The notes beneath the pieces were generated by a model, which worked only from the letters and a program-made list of their open reading frames with translations, ran no database searches and was not told where the DNA came from. 64,000 nt of DNA from Lachnospiraceae bacterium. GTDB taxonomy: Bacteria > Bacillota > Clostridia > Lachnospirales > Lachnospiraceae. Position numbers and translations under genes: made by a program. Where the stretch lies: assembly GCA_021770755.1 (NCBI GenBank), contig JAETQI010000008.1, positions 1-64,000 of the forward strand, read 5' to 3'. Below are positions 1 through 9,058 of the stretch, piece after piece. Each line of letters starts with the position of its first letter. Within the stretch, counting starts at the first letter, position 1.

Positions 1-117
1 CTCTATTTTCGTACCAGATACAGAGAAATGTCCATCTCCTTGGCTCATTCATCTGAGATATAGAACTAAAAATTCCTTGATTTTTTAAGGAAAATCACTT
101 GACAATATAGGGAGGAT

Positions 118-1536
118 ATGGACACCCTCTTAGCTACATATGGGGAAATGATCGATGAGGAGGAAAGAGCTTTCTATGATAATGCAATGAATCTCTGGAG
201 CCAGTACAGTGAAGCAGACAAGGAAATGATGGCTTTGGCAGGACAGGGGCTTATCGAGGAGGCACGCGCGATCCTGGAAGGTGAATGCGTAGAACTCTAT
301 AATTCCTTAAACAATTCTTTTGATGATATCATCACCTACAATTCAGAAGGAAGCGATGATGCGGCGGAGGAAAGCTCTTATCTATACAGCACTGCTATAA
401 GGATTATGATGACAGTGATCATTGTCATCATCCTTGTGGGAGTCTTCTTCTCGTTCGTGATCATTCGTTCGATCAAGATCCCGGTATCCGAGATCGCGAA
501 TGCAGCCATAAAGATGGCAGAGGGCGACCTGAATGTAGCGATCTCCTATACTTCCAGGGATGAACTGGGAGTTCTTGCTGCGCAGGTAGGCAGGCTGATC
601 CGCAAGCTTCAGATGATTATCGATGATGAGAATAAATTCCTTGCGAAGATGGCGAAAGGGGATCTTACAGTGGATTCCGTCTGCGAAGCAGAGTATACAG
701 GCAGCTTCCATCCGCTGCTGGTCTCTTTCCGCGGGATAGCGGAGGAGCTTAACGACACGATGCGGCAGATCAGCCAAAGCTCCTCTCAGGTTGCAGGCGG
801 AGCAGAGCAGGTATCGAGCGGTGCACAGGCGCTTGCCCAGGGAACAAGCGAGCAGGCAAGCGCCGTGCAGGAGCTTGTCGCGACCATCAATGAGATTTCC
901 GTCAAGGTGAACCAGAACGCAGACAATGCGCGGCAGGCAGAGGCGACATCGGGAAGCGTCCGCACGAAAATGAACGTGAGCAACGAAAAAATGCAGCAGA
1001 TGATACAGGCGATGGAGGATATCAGCAGCAGTTCCAATGAGATCGGCAAGATCATAAAGACAATTGAAGATATCGCGCTGCAGACCAACATCCTTGCCCT
1101 CAACGCTGCCGTGGAGGCCGCCCGCGCAGGCGCAGCCGGAAAAGGGTTTGCCGTAGTAGCCGATGAAGTCCGCAGTCTGGCAAACAAAAGTGCGGAGGCT
1201 TCCAAGAATATCTCTGATCTGATCGAAAATTCACTGAAGGTAGTGGAGAACGGAAAACAGATCGCTGATGATACTGCGAAGTCTCTGCTTGACGCGGTAA
1301 ATGATGTCAATGAAATGACAGGTATTATCGGACAGATCTCGGAAGCCAGCAGCGATCAGGCTTATTCTATCTCCCAGATCACGATCGGAATGGATCAGAT
1401 CTCTGACGTCGTACAGACAAACTCGGCAACAGCGGAGGAAAGCGCGGCTGCAAGCGAAGAAATGTCCAGCCAGTCACAGCTTATGAAGGCGCTTGTAGGA
1501 AAATTCAGACTGAAAAACAGCCCTGTAAGGCCGTGA
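118..1536 (+). CDS. methyl-accepting chemotaxis protein, N-terminally truncated
   Basis: Chemoreceptor signalling protein of 472 aa. The N-terminal ~95 residues resemble only the second half of a four-helix-bundle ligand domain (acidic helices with EEARAILEGE), followed by one membrane helix (about 97-116, IMMTVIIVIILVGVFFSFVI), a HAMP region, and a methyl-accepting domain whose CheA/CheW hairpin tip reads VVADEVRSLANKSAEASKNI. A complete receptor of this class starts with a cytoplasmic tail and a first membrane helix; both are missing, and all three frames upstream of 118 contain stops, so the 5' part of the gene seems lost. GGAGG lies only 2 nt from the ATG, a poor spacing. It may be a relic or a receptor with an inverted topology. 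It lies directly upstream of a second receptor in the same direction. Domain identity is secure; function as a receptor is doubtful. Confidence 0.85.
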   Translation: MDTLLATYGEMIDEEERAFYDNAMNLWSQYSEADKEMMALAGQGLIEEARAILEGECVELYNSLNNSFDDIITYNSEGSDDAAEESSYLYSTAIRIMMTVIIVIILVGVFFSFVIIRSIKIPVSEIANAAIKMAEGDLNVAISYTSRDELGVLAAQVGRLIRKLQMIIDDENKFLAKMAKGDLTVDSVCEAEYTGSFHPLLVSFRGIAEELNDTMRQISQSSSQVAGGAEQVSSGAQALAQGTSEQASAVQELVATINEISVKVNQNADNARQAEATSGSVRTKMNVSNEKMQQMIQAMEDISSSSNEIGKIIKTIEDIALQTNILALNAAVEAARAGAAGKGFAVVADEVRSLANKSAEASKNISDLIENSLKVVENGKQIADDTAKSLLDAVNDVNEMTGIIGQISEASSDQAYSISQITIGMDQISDVVQTNSATAEESAAASEEMSSQSQLMKALVGKFRLKNSPVRP

Positions 1537-1626
1537 TAAAATTTTTTAAAAGAAATTGAAGATATCGGAATGTCCGAAGGCGCGGGTGAACGGGATCGGG
1601 CATTTTCGAATCACAGGGGGAATCGT

Positions 1627-3651
1627 ATGAGATTTTTGACCAACCGTAAACTTGCCACGCGCATCAGCATTCTTACAACGATTATTACATTTTCGGGACT
1701 GCTGCTGCTCTGGTTTGGTGTTTCCGGGCGTGTTGCCGCGATCGTCGAGGGCAATATCACCAACCAGATGACAGACGCTGTGGAATCGCGGGCATCGATC
1801 ATTAACGACTATGTGACGTCTGCGGAGGAGTATATGACAGCCTTTGCGTTAGGCAGTGAGGTCCGGGAACTTCTGGAAGATCCGGAGGATCCGCTGCTGC
1901 TGTCAAAGGCGCAGCAGTACACGGAAGATTTTTCCGCGGTCAAAGGTATTTTTGAAGGACTGTATATCGCGACGCCAGATACCTATGTGCTGACGCACAC
2001 GTCGCCTTCGGCGATCGGTATGACGACCCGGAGCGGTGACTCCCTGGAAGAATTTCACAATACGATCCTGGCGCAGCCGCGGTTGACCAATCTCGGGATC
2101 ATGAAATCCCCGGGAACCGGAAGCATGATTCTCTCAATGTATTATCCTATTTTTGACGGGCAGGAATGCATCGGATATGTGGGAGCGGGGGTTTACGCCA
2201 GCCGGCTGATGGACGTTCTGCTCGACCTCGACATCAAGGGACTGCCAAACAGCGAGTATGTCTTTCTGAATGTGGAGACTGGAATGTACCTGTATCACGA
2301 AGACGAATCGCTCCTGAACACGCAGACGACGGACAGAGGCTATCAGGAGATCCTTGGGCGGATCAGGGCGGACGGCACCTCGCAGGCGGAGACATACACC
2401 TATGCGGATGAGGGCGGCGTCGAGCAGCTTGTCGTCTATAAGTACCTGGCAGACCGCAACTGGGTATTTATGGTGCGTGACAGTGCGGCAGAAGTATACC
2501 GTGAGGTAGAGACGATCCGCGCATCTGTGGGTGTCCTGTGCGCGGGGGTCGGTGCGGTCATCGTCCTGGTGACGCTGTTCATACTGTTCATGGAGGGCAG
2601 GGAACTTATGGTCATGGAACACGCGATCCAGCGTCTCGGCAATCTGGAGCTCTCCGCGGATCAGGAGCTGACTTCCTTCTACGGCAGAAAGGACGAGATC
2701 GGCATGATCGCACAGACGATCCACCATGTCTGTGACTGCCTGCGCAAGACCATCGAGGACATTGGCAGAATCCTCGGCGAGATGGCGGACGGCAACATCG
2801 CTGTTGATGTGACAAAGAACGAGTCGTACTATGTCGGAGATTTCCGCGTGCTGGCAGAAAGCCTGAAAAGTATCCGGAGCCATCTCACAGAGGTCATGCG
2901 CGATATCACGCAGATCGCCAGGAAAGTCAACAACGGCGCCAATCAGGTGTCGGCAGGTGCGCAGTCGCTCTCCAGCGGCGCCACGCAGCAGAAAGAGTCC
3001 ATCAACGGGCTTGTCTCAAATATCACGGACATCACCGAACAGATTCAAAACAGTGCCGTGCGCTGCGGCAATGCGAGCGATCTCGTCTCGCGGGCGACAG
3101 GATATGCTGCCGAGGCAGATGACAGGATGGAACAACTGACCACTGCCACGAGGAGCCTGGAAGAGTCCTCGGCGAAGATCAGCAGTATCACGAAAACGAT
3201 CGAAGACATTGCGTTCCAGACCAATATCCTTTCGCTGAACGCTTCCATAGAAGCGGCGCGCGCAGGTACTGCCGGAAAGGGATTTGCCGTCGTGTCGGAT
3301 GAAGTGCGGAGTCTTGCCGCCAAATCCGCTGAGGCAGCAAAGAGCACCAGCACACTGATCGACTGTTCGATCCGGGATGTGAGGACTGGCACTGAATCCA
3401 CCAACCTTGTCATGGCGGCGATGCAGGTGATCAGCGAATGCATCCAATCCGTTAAGGTGCAGATGGACGAGATCGCACTTGCCAGTGTCCAGCAGTCGGA
3501 AATGATCGTCTCCGTGAAGAACCGGATCAAAGAAGTCTCCAAGGTCATACAGGCAAATTCTGATGCCGCCGAGGAGAGTGCCGCGATTTCCAATGAACTG
3601 TCTGAGCAGTCCCAGACGCTGAACCAGTTGATCAGCCAGTTCCGAATATAA
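1627..3651 (+). CDS. methyl-accepting chemotaxis protein with Cache-type sensor domain
   Basis: Transmembrane chemoreceptor of 674 aa. Membrane helix 1 is at about 13-33 ([15 protein letters not shown]), then an extracytoplasmic domain of about 270 residues with a double-Cache look ([24 protein letters not shown]), helix 2 near 300-322, HAMP, and a methyl-accepting domain with the hairpin tip [20 protein letters not shown]. It would bind a small ligand outside and control CheA through CheW. The start at 1627 is chosen because AGGGGG lies 6 nt upstream and the hydrophobic segment follows closely; an in-frame ATG at 1570 would add 19 polar residues and has no good ribosome site. It is followed by a strong terminator. 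No che genes lie in the window. Confidence 0.93.
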   Translation: MRFLTNRKLATRISILTTIITFSGLLLLWFGVSGRVAAIVEGNITNQMTDAVESRASIINDYVTSAEEYMTAFALGSEVRELLEDPEDPLLLSKAQQYTEDFSAVKGIFEGLYIATPDTYVLTHTSPSAIGMTTRSGDSLEEFHNTILAQPRLTNLGIMKSPGTGSMILSMYYPIFDGQECIGYVGAGVYASRLMDVLLDLDIKGLPNSEYVFLNVETGMYLYHEDESLLNTQTTDRGYQEILGRIRADGTSQAETYTYADEGGVEQLVVYKYLADRNWVFMVRDSAAEVYREVETIRASVGVLCAGVGAVIVLVTLFILFMEGRELMVMEHAIQRLGNLELSADQELTSFYGRKDEIGMIAQTIHHVCDCLRKTIEDIGRILGEMADGNIAVDVTKNESYYVGDFRVLAESLKSIRSHLTEVMRDITQIARKVNNGANQVSAGAQSLSSGATQQKESINGLVSNITDITEQIQNSAVRCGNASDLVSRATGYAAEADDRMEQLTTATRSLEESSAKISSITKTIEDIAFQTNILSLNASIEAARAGTAGKGFAVVSDEVRSLAAKSAEAAKSTSTLIDCSIRDVRTGTESTNLVMAAMQVISECIQSVKVQMDEIALASVQQSEMIVSVKNRIKEVSKVIQANSDAAEESAAISNELSEQSQTLNQLISQFRI

Positions 3652-3660
3652 CATTAGGTC

Positions 3661-3688
3661 AAAGACCGGGAATCTCCCGGTCTTTGTT
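3661..3688. terminator. rho-independent terminator between convergent genes
   Basis: Perfect 11-bp stem AAAGACCGGGA / TCCCGGTCTTT with a 3-nt loop, with an A-run on one side and a T-run on the other. It sits between the chemoreceptor (+) and the LysM protein (-), so it can serve both strands. Confidence 0.85.
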
Positions 3689-3722
3689 CGGCTCTTCCCT
3701 GCCCGACCGGCGCCGGACGCGC

Positions 3723-5546
3723 TCAGGTCTGTTGGACAGGCACTTTGAGCACCTGCCCGATCATCAGCAGATCGCTGGTCAGATTGTTTAAGTTCATCAG
3801 GGCTTCCACGGTCGTACCGTATTTCTTGGCAATGAGCCAGAGAGAGTCGCCGGGTCTGACGGTGTACTCTGTGTAGGAAAGCGTTTCCGATACAGGGATC
3901 GTCAGTACCTGACCGACACGGATCAGATCCCCGACAAGATTGTTTGCCTTCTGGATGGCTTCCACAGTGGTGCCGTATTTTCTTGCAATGAGCCAGAGTG
4001 AATCCCCCGCCTTTACCACATACTGGACTGTGCCGGGATCTGGGGATGGGGATGGAACATTCTGGTCGGCACCGAGATAGACGTTGTATAGTGCCTGCCA
4101 GGTCATAGGCCCCACGATGCCGTCCGGGTTGAGCTGCATGATCCGCTGGAAAGCGGTGACGGACTGCTGTGTTCCGCTTCCGAAGATGCCGTCCTGTGTG
4201 GGAGCCGGGATGCCCGGATAATATGTAGCCGCGACATTGAGAAGGTACTGCAGGGTGATCACATCCTGCCCGCGGGATCCCTGACGCAGCACGGACGAAG
4301 GGGGAACGGTGCCGATGCCAAGGGTGCTGCCCTCGCTGTCAAGCTCCGACAGCCGTGCGACGGCGGAGTAGATGTAGGAGATCTTATACCAGGTAGATTT
4401 TCCGACGATGCCGTCCGGAGCCAGATTGAAGATGCTCTGGAATTTGGTCACTGCCGCCTGCGTGCTGTTCTGGAACTGCCCCTCCGGATCCGTGATCGCA
4501 GGAATAGCGGGATAGTCCCTGCGGATGCGCGAAAGCCAGGTCTGGACTGTCTGGACATCAAGTCCGGTGCTGCCTGTTCTGAGAGGGGAACCTGGGTAGG
4601 AGGAGAGGATTCCCGTCTGGATGTCGGTCTGTGCGATCTCGATATCTTTCGGGTAATAAGAGCGCAGGATCTCCAGCGGTTCGAGCCCCTGCTCCGCCAG
4701 CGCGACGGTTCCCCACTGGGACAATCCGGAGCAGGTAGCGGTGGTGCCGTTGCAGAAGGAAGTGAAATAGGGGGCGGTCTGTCCTTTCCGCCGGACATAT
4801 TCGTCAAAGATATTGTCTACGATCCTGCTGATGGAATCATAGATCGGCCTGCCGTACACGAAGTACTGGTCATATGCGGGACTGTTTGTAATGTCAAATC
4901 CATAGTTGCGGCTGCGGTACCACTCGGTGTAGATCCGGTTCAGCGCGAAAGTGATGATGGCGTAGATATTGGCAGTAAGCGCCGCCGCGGGCCATGTCGG
5001 ATAGATCTCGCTGCTCGCTACATTTTTGACATAGTCAGGAAAAGATACCTGCACGTCGGCAGCGGCGGATTTGGGAGGTCCCAGGTGTACCGTGATCGGA
5101 TCCGGGATGACGACCTGACGCAAAACATAGGGAGCACCGGAGGGACCTTCCTGGGAACGCGGGCCGGCGAGAGAGACGGCAGGTGCTCCCACATATATTT
5201 CAGATTGTATAGGGCTTCGCTGCATCTCCTGCATCGGAATGAGCGAGAGCGGCAGGACAGCCAGTTCCCCATCATAGATGGGAATGCCTGAGACATAGAT
5301 TGAATTGAATCCGGCAGCGCGTGCCAGCACGCTGTAGTTTGTGTATGGGATGCCGGAGTAGTAGGGGGAGAGGGAATAGCTTTTATCCAGCGTTTCCAGC
5401 GGAACAGTGCGCGTCTCCCCGTTTTCATCTGTGGTCAGATCATAGACACTTCCGCCCTGTGCATCCTGGATACGGATGGATGCGCTGATCAAAGGAAGCG
5501 CATCGTGGGCGGTTCGCGCCTGTATTTTCAGATAACCGATAGCCAT
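3723..5546 (-). CDS. SpoIID-like / peptidoglycan-binding / LysM protein
   Basis: A 607-aa cell-wall-associated protein. Order: an N-terminal beta-rich carboxypeptidase-regulatory-like segment (about 1-100), a SpoIID/LytB-like region (about 165-310, with CSGLSQWGTVALAEQG and LEILRSYYP matching the SpoIID core), two PG_binding_1 repeats (LRTGSTGLDVQTVQ near 320 and LRQGSRGQDVITLQ near 420, each ending in PDGIVG), and two C-terminal LysM repeats (AGDSLWLIARKYGTT, PGDSLWLIAKKYGTT). SpoIID is a lytic transglycosylase of spore engulfment. There is no signal peptide or membrane helix, which fits a mother-cell or spore-coat role, but that is inference. It is monocistronic, divergent from the HAD gene. 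Confidence 0.85.
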   Translation of the reverse strand: MAIGYLKIQARTAHDALPLISASIRIQDAQGGSVYDLTTDENGETRTVPLETLDKSYSLSPYYSGIPYTNYSVLARAAGFNSIYVSGIPIYDGELAVLPLSLIPMQEMQRSPIQSEIYVGAPAVSLAGPRSQEGPSGAPYVLRQVVIPDPITVHLGPPKSAAADVQVSFPDYVKNVASSEIYPTWPAAALTANIYAIITFALNRIYTEWYRSRNYGFDITNSPAYDQYFVYGRPIYDSISRIVDNIFDEYVRRKGQTAPYFTSFCNGTTATCSGLSQWGTVALAEQGLEPLEILRSYYPKDIEIAQTDIQTGILSSYPGSPLRTGSTGLDVQTVQTWLSRIRRDYPAIPAITDPEGQFQNSTQAAVTKFQSIFNLAPDGIVGKSTWYKISYIYSAVARLSELDSEGSTLGIGTVPPSSVLRQGSRGQDVITLQYLLNVAATYYPGIPAPTQDGIFGSGTQQSVTAFQRIMQLNPDGIVGPMTWQALYNVYLGADQNVPSPSPDPGTVQYVVKAGDSLWLIARKYGTTVEAIQKANNLVGDLIRVGQVLTIPVSETLSYTEYTVRPGDSLWLIAKKYGTTVEALMNLNNLTSDLLMIGQVLKVPVQQT

Positions 5547-5620
5547 AGTTTGATTGCTCCATGTTTTTCTATATATTTTATGAAAAAAAAGGTGGAGGGT
5601 TACGTTTTTGGCAAAATGGG

Positions 5621-5649
5621 TTGTTTTTTACGGATGTTTTGATTATACT
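5621..5649 (+). promoter_or_regulatory. promoter of HAD phosphatase gene
   Basis: TTGTTT, 17-nt spacer, TATACT at 5644-5649, ending 26 nt before the ATG; GAGGTGAA is the ribosome site. The -35 is weak, the -10 good. Confidence 0.55.
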
Positions 5650-5675
5650 GGTATGAAAATGTGAGGTGAACGCGT

Positions 5676-6452
5676 ATGGAGAACATAAAACTGCTTTTGT
5701 TTGACCTGGACGGAACGCTGCTGCGCAGCGATAAGACCATCTCGCCGGGGACGCTTGCAGCGCTGGCCGCGTACCGAAAGAAAGGCGTTCTAATCGGGGT
5801 GTCGACTTCAAGAGGGGAGCAGAATGCCCTGCCTTTTATCGAGGAACTGCAGCCGGAAGTGCTCATCACAAGCGGCGGCGCGCTGGTCAAGTATCAGGGT
5901 GAATACATCTATAAGGCGGCGTTTTCCGCGGAGGAGACGCGCCGGATGATCGCGGCGGCGAGAAGCGTGTGCGGCGAGGCGTGTGAGATCACGATCGATA
6001 CCGTGGATTCGCATTACTGGAATTATAAGGTGGATCCACGAAAGCAGGACCAGAGCTGGGGTGACAGCATCTACACGGATTTTGCGGATTTTGGGGAGAG
6101 CTCGTTAAAGATGTGCGTGGAGATCTTTGACGATGCTCAGGCAGCGCGGCTGCAGGCATTGCTGGCGGAGTGTGACTGTATCCGCTTTTCGGATGGTTAC
6201 TGGTACAAATTTACCAGAAAGGCGGTCACAAAGGAGCAGGCGATCATGAAAGTCTGTGCCGCAGGCAAAATACAGCCTGCTGAGATCGCGGCATTTGGCG
6301 ACGACTATGCCGACATCGGGATGCTGGAGCTCTGCGGATTAGGGATCGCGATGGGCAATGCCATCGAGGAGGTGAGAGAGAAGGCGGATCTCGTCATCGG
6401 TGGTAACGATGAGGACGGGATCGCCGGCTTTCTGATCAGTAATTTATGTTAA
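5676..6452 (+). CDS. Cof-type HAD-IIB family phosphatase
   Basis: A 258-aa cytoplasmic haloacid-dehalogenase hydrolase. Motif I is FDLDGTLLRSDKTIS (nucleophile Asp and acid Asp), motif II is in ITSGGALVKYQGE, the motif III Lys is in FTRKAVTKEQAI, and motif IV is FGDDYADIGML; the C-terminal end AMGNAIEEVREKADLV is typical of the Cof/YidA group. These enzymes dephosphorylate sugar phosphates and similar small molecules. Length is normal. It lies just upstream of the carbohydrate-uptake regulator, so a role in phosphosugar turnover of the same pathway is possible but not shown. Confidence 0.93.
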   Translation: MENIKLLLFDLDGTLLRSDKTISPGTLAALAAYRKKGVLIGVSTSRGEQNALPFIEELQPEVLITSGGALVKYQGEYIYKAAFSAEETRRMIAAARSVCGEACEITIDTVDSHYWNYKVDPRKQDQSWGDSIYTDFADFGESSLKMCVEIFDDAQAARLQALLAECDCIRFSDGYWYKFTRKAVTKEQAIMKVCAAGKIQPAEIAAFGDDYADIGMLELCGLGIAMGNAIEEVREKADLVIGGNDEDGIAGFLISNLC

Positions 6453-6523
6453 AGAGTTTTAGAATGTGGAGATGTGACAGTGGTTTTGTATTCAAGGGCG
6501 TTCTTGAGACGGAGTACAGGGCG

Positions 6524-8776
6524 ATGTGGGGATTTAAGAATAGAACAGTATTTTTCAAATGGTTTTTGTCCTATCTGCTGGTACTGGGACTGGCGGTCCT
6601 GTTCAGCATCGGGATCTATTTTCATTTTCATAATATTATCAACAGGCAGTCGGAAGAGATCACCACGACCCTGCTCGACAAGATGCAGGCGGATGTCGAC
6701 GCGCGATTCAGGAGCGCGCGGCTCAATCTGGTAAACCTGATGCTGGACAGCGATGTGCAGAAGGCGGCCGGGATCAAAGGCGGATTCAGTCTTGGCGACA
6801 GGGAGCTGTTGTATGGTATCTATAATGATACGCGAAAAAAATATATTGCGAGCGGCGACCTGAACCATATCTTTATCTATTTCAGGGAAGGGGAAACGGT
6901 TCTCTGCGAGCAGGGGCATATGGACGGCAGCCTGTTTTATGAGCTGTATTATGAGCGGCCGGGAGCATCCGCGGAGGATTTTCTGGAGACGTTGGAGCGC
7001 GGCTGGTCGGGGGAGGACATCGCGGTCAGGAATAAAAACGGCGAGCAGGAGATATGGATCCTGCAGGATTCGATCGCAAGAGGTGCGGATCCCTCCGCCG
7101 TGCTGGGGGTCAGCATCTCGGAAAAAACATTGAACGGCTGGATGCGGGGAATACTCTGGAATGAATCCCTGGAACTGATGATGATCCGGCCGGACGGCAC
7201 CTGCATAGGGAATCTGGCGGACGAGCTGCGCCAGACAGCGTACCGTATTCCGGAGACTGATCTTCATGGCGGCAAGATCACCGCGGAGCTGGAGCTTGCG
7301 GGGGAAGGCTACAGGCTGGATGCGGTCGCCTCCTCGGAGACGGATTTTTACTATGTCGTGCTAATGCCCCTTAAGACGATTGAGCGGGATGCCATAAGTG
7401 TGTTGCTCTACATGGCGGTTGGATTATTCGTTTGTATAACGCTTGCGTATATCTTTACGGGAATACATTACAATCCCCTGCGCAATATCATGAATATGTT
7501 TGGTGATTACGGAAAGGACGGGAAAAGGGAGAAGCGCAACGAGCTGCAGTGGCTGCTGGATAGGAGTACGGATGTCCTGGAGATGAACAGGGAGATCCGA
7601 AGCCTTTATTATAACAATGCCCAGACGCTGCGGAGCCAGTACCTCTACCGCATGATCGCCTTTCCCTACGACTGCAAGAGCGGTTATGTGGAAGCGTTTG
7701 CACAGGATGCTGTGTTCCGGGGGAGGGACAACCTGGTCATACTATTTTATCTGGAGGAGGAGGGTGAGGCGTGGCGTCAGACAGATACGGCGCTGCACCA
7801 GTTTCTGATGACCAACGTGCTGCGGGAGCTGGTGCACGGGGCGTTTGGCGTGGAGATGGTAGAGCTGTATGATGCGGTCGCCTGCGTGATCAACGGGGAG
7901 GACAAAGGGGAAGAGACACGGGAAGAACTCGACAGCTTTTTTGACAAGGTCCAGCTATTTGCGGAGGAGCGGATCTGCAAGCGCTTGTTCGCCGCCTGCG
8001 GCGGTTTCCGGCAGGGACTTGAGGGGATCTATGACTCCTACTGTGCGGCGCGGGAGGTTTCGGAGTATCGGGAACAGTTTCAGAATTACAGCGTGGTGTG
8101 GTATGAGGACATCAGGAACAGGCAGGTCTACTATGAGTACAGGATAGAGGAGGAGCAGAAGATCATAAACGCCATGAGGGCGGGGGAAGATCAAAATGTC
8201 TGCCGCTGGATAGACGAGGTGATCACTGCCAACTTTGCGCGCAAGGACATTCTCCCCGGCATAAAGAAATGTCTGCTGTTTGAGCTGGTGGGAACTGTGA
8301 TGAAGGGCGTGGAACAGGGGGAAGACGTGGAGCTGTCCTCCTTTGAACGCAGGATCAATGAAGGCATGAGCGCGGAGGAAGCCATGGAGTTCTTTCACGG
8401 GTTGATCCGCGAGACCTGCAGCCGTATCAGGCGCAAGCGGCAGGCGGCGAAGGAGGATTCCCAGTATATACGCGAAGTGATGCAGTACGTGCAGGAAAAT
8501 TATCAGGATCCGGATCTGAATGTCTCGATCACGGCCCTGCATTTTGAGATCACACCGTCCTACCTCTCTTCCCTTTTTAAAGAGCAGACAGGTGTCAGCC
8601 TGCTCGAGTACATTAACCGTATCCGCGTGGAGCGGATCAAGGAGCTGCTCAAGGAAGGAATGAGTGTCGTGGACATCTGTCCCAAGGCAGGCTTTCGCAA
8701 CAGCGGGGCGCTGATCCGCGTATTCAAGAAGGAGACCGGGATCACACCCGGGCAGATGAAAAAAATAAATAAATAG
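6524..8776 (+). CDS. membrane-bound AraC-family transcriptional regulator
   Basis: A 750-aa one-component regulator resembling Bacillus YtdP/LplR proteins that control the linked lplABC-type uptake operons. Membrane helix 1 is near residues 10-33 (FLSYLLVLGLAVLFSIGIYF), followed by an extracytoplasmic sensor of about 250 aa, helix 2 near 293-315 (ISVLLYMAVGLFVCITLAYIF), a long cytoplasmic linker, and a C-terminal double HTH of AraC type (DPDLNVSITALHFEITPSYL; VVDICPKAGFRNSGALIRVF; ending TGITPGQMKKI). It probably senses the transported sugar outside and activates the genes that follow. The start at 6524 has GGAG 9 nt upstream; a longer frame opens at 6446, overlapping the HAD stop, but lacks a ribosome site. 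Confidence 0.9.
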   Translation: MWGFKNRTVFFKWFLSYLLVLGLAVLFSIGIYFHFHNIINRQSEEITTTLLDKMQADVDARFRSARLNLVNLMLDSDVQKAAGIKGGFSLGDRELLYGIYNDTRKKYIASGDLNHIFIYFREGETVLCEQGHMDGSLFYELYYERPGASAEDFLETLERGWSGEDIAVRNKNGEQEIWILQDSIARGADPSAVLGVSISEKTLNGWMRGILWNESLELMMIRPDGTCIGNLADELRQTAYRIPETDLHGGKITAELELAGEGYRLDAVASSETDFYYVVLMPLKTIERDAISVLLYMAVGLFVCITLAYIFTGIHYNPLRNIMNMFGDYGKDGKREKRNELQWLLDRSTDVLEMNREIRSLYYNNAQTLRSQYLYRMIAFPYDCKSGYVEAFAQDAVFRGRDNLVILFYLEEEGEAWRQTDTALHQFLMTNVLRELVHGAFGVEMVELYDAVACVINGEDKGEETREELDSFFDKVQLFAEERICKRLFAACGGFRQGLEGIYDSYCAAREVSEYREQFQNYSVVWYEDIRNRQVYYEYRIEEEQKIINAMRAGEDQNVCRWIDEVITANFARKDILPGIKKCLLFELVGTVMKGVEQGEDVELSSFERRINEGMSAEEAMEFFHGLIRETCSRIRRKRQAAKEDSQYIREVMQYVQENYQDPDLNVSITALHFEITPSYLSSLFKEQTGVSLLEYINRIRVERIKELLKEGMSVVDICPKAGFRNSGALIRVFKKETGITPGQMKKINK

Positions 8777-8795
8777 GGTTATTCCTGCCGCAGAG

Positions 8796-8819
8796 TCCGC
8801 TGAAAAAATAGCGGATTTT
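8796..8819 (+). terminator. weak terminator after AraC regulator
   Basis: TCCGCT / AGCGGA 6-bp stem with an A-rich 8-nt loop, followed by TTTTG, then GCGG and six T. Confidence 0.5.
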
Positions 8820-8834
8820 GCGGTTTTTTGCTAT

Positions 8835-8909
8835 TTTGCATATTGACTTTGCAAATTGAGCATGCGCCAGTTGCTGTTTTGCACACGGATTTGCACATCT
8901 GAATATATC
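8835..8909 (+). promoter_or_regulatory. candidate AraC-type operator and activator-dependent promoter
   Basis: TTTGCA occurs four times in the same orientation, starting at 8835, 8848, 8878 and 8890, as two pairs spaced 13 and 12 nt. The region lies between the AraC-type regulator and the operon it should control. The only nearby -10-like hexamer is TATATC at 8904-8909 with no good -35, as expected for an activator-dependent promoter. The assignment is inference from position and repetition. Confidence 0.45.
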
Positions 8910-9058
8910 TTTTGGAAGAAGGGGCTGATATAGTGTGGGTATGGCGCAAAACAAAATATGCGCAGACGGATGTCCCCGGATGGGAGCCTGCATGTTATAT
9001 GCGGAAGCGACCGGCGGGGCGGCAAACGGGCAGGGAATGCTCAGAAATGGAGGAACAT

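Noticed and set aside
99-127. TTGACA at 99-104 as a promoter for the first chemoreceptor
   Set aside because: No -10 at 16-19 nt; the stretch overlaps the ribosome site and start codon.
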